Shown: positions 18,257 to 26,315 of the stretch, piece by piece
Layout of the letters: every line of letters starts with the position of its first letter
Position numbering within the stretch: position 1 is the first letter of the stretch
Assembly (NCBI RefSeq): GCF_006715635.1
Contig: NZ_VFNP01000002.1
Coordinates: 1,860,001 to 1,924,000, forward strand
Reading direction: 5' to 3'
From: Streptomyces sp. SLBN-118
Lineage (GTDB): Bacteria > Actinomycetota > Actinomycetes > Streptomycetales > Streptomycetaceae
DNA: 64,000 nucleotides
Notes under the pieces: model-generated
Told to the model about the DNA's origin: nothing
What the model saw: only the letters and a program-made list of their open reading frames with translations
The model's database searches: none
Translations under genes and position numbers: made by a program

Positions 18257-18356
18257 CGCCGCCGACAGTACCGAACGGCCCTGCCTCACCGCTCCCGAGC
18301 CGCCTCGCCCGGCATCATGGGCACCCATAAATCGGCACGAATGGGATGGGGTGCTC

Positions 18357-19622
18357 ATGGCGGGCGTCGCAAGCGGGAGTGACAGCGCGAGCGGTGGCGA
18401 CAGGCGCCTTCCGCTCGTGGTGTGGATCCTCACCAGAACCGCGCTGATGCTCTGTGTCCTCAAGGTCGTCGCCTTCCCGGGCCTCGATGTCACCACCGAT
18501 GTCTCGGGGATCTACCAAAGCTGGTACGAGGTCCTGAAGACCGGCCACTTCCCCATGGACGACGTCACCTGGCAGTACCCGCCCGCCGCCGCGCTCGCCA
18601 TCCTCTCCCCCGCTCTGCTGCCCGTCCTGGGCTATGCCGCCGCCTTCTTCGTGCTCGTCCTGCTCTGCGACGCGCTGGTCCTCTCGCTGCTGCTCTACGC
18701 GGGCGGGCGGCCGGGCAAGTCCCAGCGCGGCACCTGGGTCTGGGTGGCGGGTGTGACACTGCTCGGGCCCACCGCGTACGCCCGCTACGACCTGATGGTC
18801 ACGGGCGTCGCCGTGGCCGCCCTCCTTGCCGGGGCGCGCCGTCCACGCGTCCTGGGCGCGCTGGCGGCCTTCGGTGCGCTGCTGAAGGTCTGGCCCCTGC
18901 TGGTGCTCACGGGCACTCCGCGCGGCCGGGCGACGATCCGCTCCTGGGCCACCGCGGCGGGCGCGGCGGCCGCCCTGATGCTGCTGTTCGTCTCTGCGAT
19001 GCCGGGCGCGCTCGCGTTCCTCACCTTCCAGCGCGAGCGCGGCACGGAGATCGAGTCGCTGGGCGCGCTCGCCTTCCATGTGGCCCGGCACTACGGCTGG
19101 GACGGCAGGGTGCTGCTGAACTACGGCTCGGTGGAGTTCGTCGGCCCCCACGTCTCGCTGGTTTCCGCACTCGCGCTGGCCCTCACCGCCGTCGCGTTCG
19201 GCTGGCTGCTGCTGTGGCGGTTGTGCGCGAAGAAGTTCGCGCCGAGCACGCTGTGCGACGCGGCCTTCACGGCCGTGCTGATGTTCACCACCACGAGCCG
19301 GGTGATCAGCCCCCAGTACCTGATCTGGCTGGTCTCTCTGGCCGCCGCCGCGCTGGTCTTCCGGCGCAGCCGGATGGGGCTGCCCGCCTGGCTGGTGCTC
19401 GCGGCGACGGGCGTCACGCTGCTGGAGTTCCCCGTCGGGTTCGCGCATGTGGTGCAGAGCGACCCGCTGGGCGTGGCGCTGCTGGCCGTACGCAACGGGC
19501 TGCTGGTCGCGGCGACACTGACGGCCTGCGTGCGGCTGTGGCGCCAGACGGTCACCGAGCCGCGCCGCCGCAAGCTGCTGCCCGCTCAGTCGACCCGCGA
19601 CAACGCGCTGCTCTCCTCCTGA
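18357..19622 (+). CDS. Polytopic GT87 (DUF2029)-type glycosyltransferase
   Basis: 421-residue integral membrane protein with about ten hydrophobic segments. Features of polyprenol-phosphate mannosyltransferase-like GT-C enzymes are visible: an acidic first loop (LDVTTDVSGIYQSWYEVL), WQYPPAAALAILSPAL, YARYDLMVTGVAVAALL, and a C-terminal basic tail. Acts at the outer membrane face using a lipid-linked sugar, by family analogy. The start is taken as ATG 18357; GTG 18351 is also possible, and ribosome sites are weak for both. Converges on the lipoprotein protease gene with a 16-bp gap. Confidence 0.78.
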   Translation: MAGVASGSDSASGGDRRLPLVVWILTRTALMLCVLKVVAFPGLDVTTDVSGIYQSWYEVLKTGHFPMDDVTWQYPPAAALAILSPALLPVLGYAAAFFVLVLLCDALVLSLLLYAGGRPGKSQRGTWVWVAGVTLLGPTAYARYDLMVTGVAVAALLAGARRPRVLGALAAFGALLKVWPLLVLTGTPRGRATIRSWATAAGAAAALMLLFVSAMPGALAFLTFQRERGTEIESLGALAFHVARHYGWDGRVLLNYGSVEFVGPHVSLVSALALALTAVAFGWLLLWRLCAKKFAPSTLCDAAFTAVLMFTTTSRVISPQYLIWLVSLAAAALVFRRSRMGLPAWLVLAATGVTLLEFPVGFAHVVQSDPLGVALLAVRNGLLVAATLTACVRLWRQTVTEPRRRKLLPAQSTRDNALLSS

Positions 19623-19638
19623 CAGGCCGAGGCCCGGC

Positions 19639-20871
19639 TCAGCCGTCCAGCCGCTCTTGCAGATACTCCCGCCAGCGCGCTGTGAAGTCCGCGGGCGCCG
19701 TCCCCAGCACATCCGCCATGGCCTTCTGGACCGCGCCCGCGCGGTGTCTGCCCCGGCCGACCGCCCGGTAGAAGGCGGTCAGTTTCTGCTCGCCCCAGCG
19801 CTCCGCGATCAGTTCGCACGCCAGCCAGCCGCCCTCGTACGCCCGCGCCAGCCGGTCCCCCTCGCCGCCGAAGGCGAAGTCCGCGTCGGCGGGCAGCACG
19901 GCCGGCAGGTCTCCGCGCCCTACCGCGCGCTGGAGTTCGGGGGCGATCTGACCGGCGGTGCTGCCCGTGCCGCGGTACGCGACCCAGTCCGCGAAGCCCT
20001 CGGAGAGCCACATCGGGGTCGCCGCCGAGGTGTACGCGCGGGTGGCGACATGGGTGGTCTCGTGGGTGAGCACGACGCCCTGGCCGTAGTCCCCGAGCAC
20101 CGCGTACGCCTCGGGAGTGACGATCACCCGGTCCGCGGGCGCCGTCCCGGGGGCCGCGGTCTCGCCCGTGGTGACCGCCGCTATCCCCCGGTACGCGGCC
20201 GAGGGAGCGCCCAGCAGCTCTCCCATGGCGTCCAGCGATGCGGGGACCAGCACGACGACGCGCCCGGCCCAGGGGGAGGCCCAGGCGGCCGAGACGGCCG
20301 GTACGGCCCGGTCCGCGGTGGCGGCGAGGGCGCGCAGCCGTTTGCCGTCCTGGCCGACGCCCAGGACCAGGCTGCGTCCGCCGCGCACCACCTGGACGTC
20401 GCCCTGCTGCCAGAACTGGCGGCCGCCGCCCTTGCCCGCGCGGTCGGCCGTGACGTACCAGCGGCCGTCGTGTTCGGTGAGCTCCAGCGTGCGCAGCGCG
20501 GTCACCGGAGCGGTGTCGTAACCCGCTATGCGGTAGCGCAGTTCGGCCTGTGCGACGGCCCGTGTGCCCTGCCGCTTCACATCCCCCAGCCGGTACTCCC
20601 AGGAACTGAGCGGCACATCCGCGAGATTGCGGAACTCCCGGCGCTCCACCGTCCGCAACGCCCCCGCGGCGGGGTCCACGGCCCCCAGATAGGCGCTCTC
20701 GTCATGGCCGACGACGGCGGCTGCGCGCTCGTCGAGCGTGCGCTGGATGTCGCGCACGGTGGTGTCGGACGCCTCGGGGGCAGCGCAGCCGGACGCCAGC
20801 AGGGCCGCGGTGAGTACGAGACCCGCCGCGTGCCGAATCGCCCTGCGCCGTGCGCGCCCCTGACCTGCCAC
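19639..20871 (-). CDS. Putative zinc metalloprotease lipoprotein
   Basis: 410 residues beginning with a basic, hydrophobic signal peptide and a lipobox (AALLASGC, Cys at about 29), so exported and lipid-anchored. The middle region is NTF2-like or beta-rich (LRTVERREFRNLADVPLSSW). The catalytic gluzincin pattern is HETTH in VVLTHETTHVATRAYTS with downstream WLSEGFADWVAY supplying the third ligand Glu. The arrangement resembles M1/DUF2268-like secreted peptidases. GTG at 20871 has a poor ribosome site. It is followed at 20914 by an NlpC/P60 hydrolase on the same strand, 42 bp upstream, so it may be co-transcribed with that envelope gene. Confidence 0.78.
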   Translation of the reverse strand: MAGQGRARRRAIRHAAGLVLTAALLASGCAAPEASDTTVRDIQRTLDERAAAVVGHDESAYLGAVDPAAGALRTVERREFRNLADVPLSSWEYRLGDVKRQGTRAVAQAELRYRIAGYDTAPVTALRTLELTEHDGRWYVTADRAGKGGGRQFWQQGDVQVVRGGRSLVLGVGQDGKRLRALAATADRAVPAVSAAWASPWAGRVVVLVPASLDAMGELLGAPSAAYRGIAAVTTGETAAPGTAPADRVIVTPEAYAVLGDYGQGVVLTHETTHVATRAYTSAATPMWLSEGFADWVAYRGTGSTAGQIAPELQRAVGRGDLPAVLPADADFAFGGEGDRLARAYEGGWLACELIAERWGEQKLTAFYRAVGRGRHRAGAVQKAMADVLGTAPADFTARWREYLQERLDG

Positions 20872-20913
20872 AGTGCCGATCGTACGGAAAGCTGCGCCGA
20901 ACGGAACGGGGCC

Positions 20914-21942
20914 TCAGACGCGGGTGACCGACGAGATGGGCATCATGCCGACCGGGTCGTAGCGCACCGGCGCACCGGGGTAGGGCGCGTGGATGACCTG
21001 GCCGTTGCCCATGTACATCGCGATATGACTCGCATCACTGCGGTACGCCACGAGGTCGCCGGGCCGCGCCTCGGACAGCGGGACCTGCCGGCCCGCGTAC
21101 CGCTGCGCCTGCGAGGTGCGCGGCAGCGCGACTCCCGCCTGGGCGTACGACCACTGCGTCAGGCCCGAACAGTCGAACCCCGAGGGCCCGTTGGCGCCCC
21201 ACACGTACGGGCGGCCCACCGCGCTGCGGGCCGCCCTCGCCGCGGCGGCCGCGCGCGCGGATGCGGGTGCGAGGCCGGAGAGCTCCGGCATCGCGTCGCG
21301 GCCGGAGCGCGAGGCCCGGTCGTAGCCGGCACGGTACTCGGACGGCAGGGAGTTCAGCAGCCGCTGGGCCTCGGTGAGTTTGCGCTCGACGGTGCGTTTG
21401 TGCCGGGCGACGGCCACCCGGCTGTGCTCCAGTTCGGCAAGGTCGCGGGAGGTCTCCGCGCGCTCCTGTCCGAGCCGTCGCTGCGCCAGCCGCAGATCGT
21501 GCAGGGCACTCGCCTGGAGCTCGCCGATGCGGTCCAGTGTCGCGGCCTTGTCGAGATAGCTGTCCGGGTCCTCGGAAAGCAGCAGGGCGAGCGCGGGGTC
21601 CATGCCACCCGAGCGGTACTGCGCGCCCGCCACCGAACCGAGCGCTCCCCGCATCCGGTTGATGCGCTCCTGCCCGCGGGCCACACGGTCCTGCGCCCGC
21701 GTCACCTGCTTGCGCAGCCGCTCCACCCGTTCACCGGCCTTGTTGAACTCCTCGGTGGCCTGCTCGGCCTCCTCGTAGAGCCGGTCGACCCTGGTGCGGG
21801 TGGTCTCCGTCGTGTCCTGCGGGTCGGCGCTCGCCGGAGCGGCGCCGAGTGCCGCGGCGGCGGTTGCCGCCGCCGCGGACAGGACGGAAACCCGGCCGGT
21901 GTGAGTGAGGCCGGGCTGTGAGGGCCGTCTGTGGGACGCCAC
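20914..21942 (-). CDS. NlpC/P60 cell-wall hydrolase (paralogue 1)
   Basis: Secreted peptidoglycan endopeptidase, 342 residues. Order: signal peptide (about 1-40, ending ASADPQ), a long coiled coil (about 45-210, VDRLYEEAEQATEEFNKAGE, typical autoinhibitory or targeting region), then a C40 domain with Cys in FDCSGLTQWSYAQ, His in ASHIAMYMGNGQVIHAP. GTG at 21942 is preceded by GAAGGGAG. It is about half identical by eye to the next gene, an old tandem duplication, but its own 5' region has no sign of the riboswitch-like leader that precedes the other copy. Confidence 0.9.
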   Translation of the reverse strand: MASHRRPSQPGLTHTGRVSVLSAAAATAAAALGAAPASADPQDTTETTRTRVDRLYEEAEQATEEFNKAGERVERLRKQVTRAQDRVARGQERINRMRGALGSVAGAQYRSGGMDPALALLLSEDPDSYLDKAATLDRIGELQASALHDLRLAQRRLGQERAETSRDLAELEHSRVAVARHKRTVERKLTEAQRLLNSLPSEYRAGYDRASRSGRDAMPELSGLAPASARAAAAARAARSAVGRPYVWGANGPSGFDCSGLTQWSYAQAGVALPRTSQAQRYAGRQVPLSEARPGDLVAYRSDASHIAMYMGNGQVIHAPYPGAPVRYDPVGMMPISSVTRV

Positions 21943-22048
21943 GGGCCGCGCTCCCTTCCGCTGTACGACATGTACGAGGGTGTTGCGCGGCAGAGAGTAG
22001 CCGGGCGAGCACACAGCGTCCAAAGACCACTGCGGGCACACAAAGTGA

Positions 22049-22083
22049 CGCCCCGCCGGAGACCACAGGTCACCGGCGGGGCG
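22049..22083 (-). terminator. Terminator between the two NlpC/P60 genes
   Basis: Perfect 11-bp stem CGCCCCGCCGG / CCGGCGGGGCG around a 13-base loop, 53 bp after the stop of the upstream paralogue (22137). It indicates separate transcription of the two hydrolase genes. Confidence 0.75.
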
Positions 22084-22136
22084 CGACGTCAGCGGCAGTT
22101 GACGCAATTCGCCCGTTTGGGCGGGCGCGGCGCGTG

Positions 22137-23162
22137 TCAGATACGCACGCCGAACTGGAACGGCATGTTGTTGATCGACTCGTAGCGCACGCTGGCACCG
22201 GGCTTCGGGGCGTGCAGCACCTGACCGTTGCCCGCGTAGAGGCCGACGTGGTGCATGTCGCCGTAGAAGATGACCAGGTCGCCCTGCTGGAGCCCGCTCT
22301 GCGAGTAGATACGCGTACCGGCGTTGGCCTGCGACTGGGAGGTGCGCGGTATGGAGACACCGGCCTGCGAGTACGCCCAGGAGGTCAGCCCCGAGCAGTC
22401 GAAGGAGCTGGGACCCGAGGCGCCGTAGACGTACGGCGAACCTATCTTGCTCTGCGCGGCCGCGAAGGCTGCGCCCGCACGCTGCGAGGCGGGGACCGAG
22501 TTACCGAGGTCCGCGCGCGAGTTGTCACGGTTTGCGCGGGACTCGTCGGCGGAGAGCGCGGCGCGCTCCTGCGCGGTCAGCGAGTTGAGGAGCTTCTGCG
22601 CGGCGGCGAGCTTGGTCTGGACTTCCTTCTTCTTGGCGCCCAGCTGCTTGCGCGTGTCGGCGAGGTCGCCCAGCTTGTCCTGGGCCTCCTTGCGCTGCTG
22701 CGCGAGCGTCCGCTGCTTGGCCTGGATCTCGTTCAGCGCCTCGGTCTGCTTGGCGCCCAGCTGGTCCAGCGCGGAGGCCTTGTCCAGGTAGGTGTCCGGG
22801 TCCGAGGAGAGGAACAGCTGCACCGCGGGGTCGATGCCGCCGGAGCGGTACTGGGCGCTGGCCACCGAACCGAGGCCGTCGCGCAGGGTGTTGAGCTCGT
22901 CCTGGCCGCGGGCGACCTTGTCCTGGATCGCGTCGACCTGCTTCTGGAGCTTGGACTGCTGCTCCTTGGCACCGTTGTACTTCTCGGTGGCCGCCTCAGC
23001 CTCTTCGTAGAGCTTGTCGACCTTCTCCTTGACCTCGCTCTTGCTCGGCTTCGGCTGGGCCTGGGCGGCCTGGGAGGTCAGAGCGACGGCCGCGGCGGCG
23101 GTCGCGGTGAGCACGGTCACGCGGGTGCGGCTCGGCTGCTTGGGTCGACGGTGGGACGCCAC
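22137..23162 (-). CDS. NlpC/P60 cell-wall hydrolase (paralogue 2)
   Basis: Secreted peptidoglycan endopeptidase of 341 residues with the same plan as paralogue 1: signal peptide ending near SQAAQAQP, coiled coil (about 45-200, rich in Lys/Gln/Ala), and C40 catalytic domain (Cys in FDCSGLTSWAYSQ, His in MHHVGLYAGNGQVLHAP). GTG at 23162 follows AAGGAG nine bases upstream. Unlike its paralogue it has a long, relatively AT-rich 5' region with a structured element resembling a c-di-AMP riboswitch, fitting known control of Streptomyces wall lytic enzymes by such leaders. Confidence 0.9.
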   Translation of the reverse strand: MASHRRPKQPSRTRVTVLTATAAAAVALTSQAAQAQPKPSKSEVKEKVDKLYEEAEAATEKYNGAKEQQSKLQKQVDAIQDKVARGQDELNTLRDGLGSVASAQYRSGGIDPAVQLFLSSDPDTYLDKASALDQLGAKQTEALNEIQAKQRTLAQQRKEAQDKLGDLADTRKQLGAKKKEVQTKLAAAQKLLNSLTAQERAALSADESRANRDNSRADLGNSVPASQRAGAAFAAAQSKIGSPYVYGASGPSSFDCSGLTSWAYSQAGVSIPRTSQSQANAGTRIYSQSGLQQGDLVIFYGDMHHVGLYAGNGQVLHAPKPGASVRYESINNMPFQFGVRI

Positions 23163-23187
23163 GAAGGCGAGCTCCTTCTTCCTCGAG

Positions 23188-23274
23188 CCGCCTACCGGGC
23201 TGTGGGGGGTTGAATCCCCGGCTCCGCACGTTCAGCACCCCCGCAAAACAGGCTGAACTGCACAGATTCGGCGG
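23188..23274 (-). promoter_or_regulatory. Candidate short ydaO-type (c-di-AMP) riboswitch leader
   Basis: The 87-nt element ends 25 bases before the NlpC start. On the minus strand it opens CCGCCGAATCTG and closes ACAGCCCGGTAGGCGG, so CCGCC pairs with GGCGG as P1. Both ends resemble ydaO leaders (GCCGAAUC... and ...ACAGCUAACCCGGUAGGC). An internal hairpin GCAGTTCAGC / GCTGAACGTGC is strong, followed by CGGAGCCGGGGA. The middle part expected in ydaO (GGGGUGAAUC and the arm after it) is missing, so it would be a minimised variant or only a relic. Covariance scoring was not possible here. Confidence 0.45.
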
Positions 23275-23484
23275 TACCTTCACTGTCCGCCCCGGGTGGG
23301 CGATCAACCGCGCGAAGGTTCGAGGCCCGACCCTAGTGACCTTCTTGTGATCAGTTCAAATCCTGTCGAGAAAAATCTCAGCCGCCGAGCGCATTCTTTA
23401 CTCGCATCACACGCGTAGTAGTGGCCACTTGACACTACGTTCAGTCAAGACAGGTCGAATTCGGGCATTAGGTACGGGAGTTAT
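23275..23484 (-). promoter_or_regulatory. Promoter region of NlpC paralogue 2
   Basis: About 210 bp without a gene, lower in GC than its surroundings. It contains the perfect palindrome AGTGGCCACT (23420-23429) and an overlapping inverted repeat CTTGAC (23428-23433) / GTCAAG (23444-23449). With the leader at 23188-23274 it gives a 5' region of about 320 bp. No confident -10/-35 pair was identified. Confidence 0.4.
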
Positions 23485-24846
23485 TTAGACCCGCGAAAGC
23501 CGCTTCAGCAACAAGACGGACGCGACGGGCCTGGCGCCCGCCTTCGCCACTCCGTCGGCGACCTCGCGGTCGGTGGAGACCACCACCACGGGCCGGCCCG
23601 GCGGCTCCGCGCGGACGAGCTGGCGGATCAGTTCGTCGGCGGTCACACCCGGCTTTGAGAACAGCACCCGCACCCCCCGCGGCGGCGCGAGCAGCACCGG
23701 GGCCGCCAGCTCGGCCCCGTCGAAGACACAGGTGATCTCGGCGCCTGTCTGCGCCGCGAGGACCGAGAGCCCGCCGAGCAGCCGCAGCCGCTGCTTCTCC
23801 AAAGGCATCGCCGGATAGCCGGTCTTGGTCACGTTGTAGCCGTCCACCACCAGATGCGCCTGCGGCAGCGCGAGCAGCTGGTCGAGCAGCGCGGGATCGG
23901 TCTCGGAAAGCGCGCGGGCCGCGATGTCCTTGGGGGACATCCGGCCCGGCTCGACCGCGTCGACCGTGTCGGCGGGGTGCAGGGCGGCGGGCGGCAGGGC
24001 CAGTTCGCGGCGCAGCCCCTGGGCCGCGTCGAGGACCGTGTCCAGCAGCAGCCGCAGCCGCATGTCCTCGACCGAGCGGCCCTCGCGGGCTGCCCGGCGG
24101 CCCGCCTCGACCGCCGCCTCCGCCTCGCCGAGGCGCGCCTTGAGCCGCCGGCTCTCGCTCTCGGCAGCCGAGACCTGGGCGGCGGCCTCCGACTTGATGA
24201 CCTCGATGTCGGCGTCCCTGCGGCGCAGGGCGGCAGCGGCGCGCTTCATGTCGTTCTCGACGCTGCGCAGCCTGCGGCGAAGCGATTCGGCTTCCTTGCG
24301 AGCCGCCTCCAGCTCCGTACGCAGCCGCTCGCTCTCGCTCTTGATCAGCCCGCGCGCCTCGGTGAGCTCCTCCCGCAGCCGCTCCAGCTCCCGCCGGCCC
24401 GCCTCGTCCGCGCGCTCGGCATCGGCGCGCTGGGCCTCCTCGCCCGCGGCGGCGACAAGTTTCACCCATCCGGTGGGCCGCAGGACATATGCCGCGGCCG
24501 CAACATCCACCGGATCGGCGGCCGCGGGAGGTGATCCGGACTCCAGCGCGGCGGACAGCTCCGGCTGCGCCTGGCTGAGCCGCTCGCCGATGCGCCGGCG
24601 GAAAACCGGGTCGCCCTCCAGGGCGGCGGCCATCGCATTGCCCGCGAACTTGGCCCGACGAGTCGGGGTGAATCGGGCGTACTGCCGCAGCTGGGTGGGA
24701 AGTTCGGCGACGGTCAGTCCGCCGAACGCGTCCGAGATCAGCGCGACGACTCTGCGCCGTACGCCCTCCGGCAGCGGGCGGTCGAGAGCCTCGGCCGCGT
24801 CACCGGCCGCACTGGCCGGCTCCGCGCCGTTCTCAGGCTGCTCCAC
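23485..24846 (-). CDS. NYN-domain (YacP-like) putative RNase with coiled coil
   Basis: 453 residues: an N-terminal helical region (about 20-140), a long coiled coil (about 145-265, Glu/Arg/Ala heptads such as ELERLREELTEARGLIKSES) and a C-terminal NYN/YacP PIN-like nuclease domain (about 320-450). Acidic active-site positions appear in LVVDGYNVTKTGYP, ITCVFDGAEL, GVTADELIR and VSTDREVADG. YacP-type proteins are ribosome- or RNA-associated nucleases in other bacteria; the coiled coil suggests oligomerisation. GTG at 24846 has a weak ribosome site. A small zinc-ribbon gene lies 35 bp upstream on the same strand and may be co-transcribed. Confidence 0.83.
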   Translation of the reverse strand: MEQPENGAEPASAAGDAAEALDRPLPEGVRRRVVALISDAFGGLTVAELPTQLRQYARFTPTRRAKFAGNAMAAALEGDPVFRRRIGERLSQAQPELSAALESGSPPAAADPVDVAAAAYVLRPTGWVKLVAAAGEEAQRADAERADEAGRRELERLREELTEARGLIKSESERLRTELEAARKEAESLRRRLRSVENDMKRAAAALRRRDADIEVIKSEAAAQVSAAESESRRLKARLGEAEAAVEAGRRAAREGRSVEDMRLRLLLDTVLDAAQGLRRELALPPAALHPADTVDAVEPGRMSPKDIAARALSETDPALLDQLLALPQAHLVVDGYNVTKTGYPAMPLEKQRLRLLGGLSVLAAQTGAEITCVFDGAELAAPVLLAPPRGVRVLFSKPGVTADELIRQLVRAEPPGRPVVVVSTDREVADGVAKAGARPVASVLLLKRLSRV

Positions 24847-24881
24847 GATCCGTCACCCCACTACCCTTTCGGGCCGCTCCC

Positions 24882-25124
24882 TCAGGAGCCGGCGCCCGGC
24901 CTGTCCACCAGCTCGATCCGGTCCACCGCGTTGCACCAACGGCAGCGCACCGACTCGATGGTCTCACTGACCACCTCGCGCTCCTCGACCGTCGGCTCCC
25001 CGGCCAGGTCCAGATGGACGTACTCGACGACCTTGGAGGAGCGGGTGACGTCGAAGCGCGTGAGGTTGCCGCAGAGCATGCAGCGCCAGCGGGTCGTGGC
25101 GGTCGGCGAGGGAACCGTCGTCAT
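24882..25124 (-). CDS. Small zinc-ribbon protein
   Basis: 80-residue protein with two CxxC knuckles, WRCMLCGN near residue 16 and VRCRWCNAV near residue 60, consistent with one bound zinc. The segment between them (TRSSKVVEYVHLDLAGEP) could form a beta hairpin. ATG at 25124 is preceded by AGAGGACG. It is upstream of the NYN-domain gene and divergent from the rhomboid gene. A role in RNA or protein binding with the NYN protein is possible but unproven. Confidence 0.75.
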   Translation of the reverse strand: MTTVPSPTATTRWRCMLCGNLTRFDVTRSSKVVEYVHLDLAGEPTVEEREVVSETIESVRCRWCNAVDRIELVDRPGAGS

Positions 25125-25221
25125 CGTGCCGTCCTCTTTCGTCGTGCGTGGTGCGGATGCCGCCGTGCGCCGTCGAACTGCGGGTGTACTGCCCGTAACC
25201 CTACGGCCTCGCAGGTACCCC

Positions 25222-25998
25222 ATGATGCGGCGAGGCACCCTGTACCGTTCGGTCCCCCTACGCCATGCTCTGTCCATGATCGGTTGGCGGGGTGCGGTCC
25301 GGGGCGCGGTCACCGGGCCCGCGGTGACATACGGCGTGATCGCCGTATGTTGTGCCGTGTTCGTGATCAGTCCGGTCTCAGGCCTCAATCCGGTGTACGG
25401 CACCGATGACGCGCTGCTCGCCGCGCAGAGCGGGTACTTCGAGCGGTGGGGCGTGATCCCCGCCGAACTGATCAGCGGCTCCCCCGGCGCCCTCCGCACC
25501 CCGTTCACCGCCCTCTTCGTCCACGGCAGTTGGCTGCACCTGCTCGGCAACATGCTCTTCCTCTACGTCTTCGGGGCGATGGCCGAGGAACACATCGGAC
25601 GGCTGGAGTTCGCCCTCTTCTACGCCGGCTGCGGCTACCTCGCCCTGCTCGCCTACGCGGTGGCCAACGCCGAATCCGATCAGACCCTGGTGGGAGCGTC
25701 CGGGGCGATCTCGGGGGTGCTCGGCGCGTTCCTGTACCTCTTCCCGAAGGCCCGGGTCACCAGTCTCTTCCCATTCCTTTTCTTCCTGCCGCTTCGCTTC
25801 CCCGCGTGGATCGTGCTGATCTTCTGGTTCGTCCTGCAGTGGCTGGCCGCCCAGGGCGCGGGCAGCGGCCCGGGGGTGGCGTATCTGGCGCATCTGGTGG
25901 GGTTCGGAGTCGGGTTTCTGTACGCCTGGGGACGCTTCCGCCGTGGTACTAGAGTGAAGGCCCAAGCAGCGGCCACTGAGGGAGAACGCCAGCCGTGA
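25222..25998 (+). CDS. Rhomboid-family intramembrane serine protease
   Basis: 258-residue polytopic membrane protease. The catalytic Ser is in VGASGAISGVLGAF and the His in AYLAHLVGFGVGF; the upstream signature HGSWLHLLGNMLFLYVFG supplies the conserved His/Asn of the oxyanion region. Six hydrophobic segments are visible, and the C-terminus is basic and cytosolic. ATG 25222 has a modest GCAGG site; ATG 25276 is an alternative. The last codon and stop overlap the next gene's GTG (GTGA), so the two are coupled. Substrate unknown. Confidence 0.88.
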   Translation: MMRRGTLYRSVPLRHALSMIGWRGAVRGAVTGPAVTYGVIAVCCAVFVISPVSGLNPVYGTDDALLAAQSGYFERWGVIPAELISGSPGALRTPFTALFVHGSWLHLLGNMLFLYVFGAMAEEHIGRLEFALFYAGCGYLALLAYAVANAESDQTLVGASGAISGVLGAFLYLFPKARVTSLFPFLFFLPLRFPAWIVLIFWFVLQWLAAQGAGSGPGVAYLAHLVGFGVGFLYAWGRFRRGTRVKAQAAATEGERQP

Positions 25999-26276
25999 TC
26001 ACCGCGATCGTGCTCATCAAGACCAGTGTGGACCGCATCCCCGAGATCGCCGAGTCGATCGCCGCGCTCGACAGCGTGAGCGAGGTCTTCTCGGTCACCG
26101 GCACGTACGACCTCATCGCCATGGTGCGGGTGGCCAAGCACGACGACCTGGCGGACGTCATCCCCGGCCGGATCAGCAAGATCCCGGGGGTGGAGGGTAC
26201 GGACACGCATGTCGCGTTCCGTACGTACTCCCAGCACGACCTGGAGGCGGCGTTCGCGATCGGCCTCGACGCGTAG
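25995..26276 (+). CDS. Stand-alone Lrp/AsnC ligand-binding (RAM) domain protein
   Basis: 93 residues comprising only the AsnC-type effector domain (VLIKTSVDRIPEIAESIA at the N-terminus, EVFSVTGTYDLIAMVRV, and the C-terminal VEGTDTHVAFRTYS); the helix-turn-helix is absent. Such proteins form rings that bind amino acids or other small ligands and may act as sensors or partners of full-length Lrp proteins. It starts at GTG 25995 inside the rhomboid stop codon and is co-translated with it. Its functional link to rhomboid proteolysis is unknown. Confidence 0.87.
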   Translation: MITAIVLIKTSVDRIPEIAESIAALDSVSEVFSVTGTYDLIAMVRVAKHDDLADVIPGRISKIPGVEGTDTHVAFRTYSQHDLEAAFAIGLDA

Positions 26277-26315
26277 CGCCTCCGGGCCTTCCGGCAGCCG
26301 GGGCCGAGCCCCTGG

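Noticed and set aside
23201..23220. Plus-strand GGGGTTGAATCCCC resembling the missing ydaO core
   Set aside because: It is on the opposite strand to the leader and is explained by the symmetric GGGG/CCCC hairpin.
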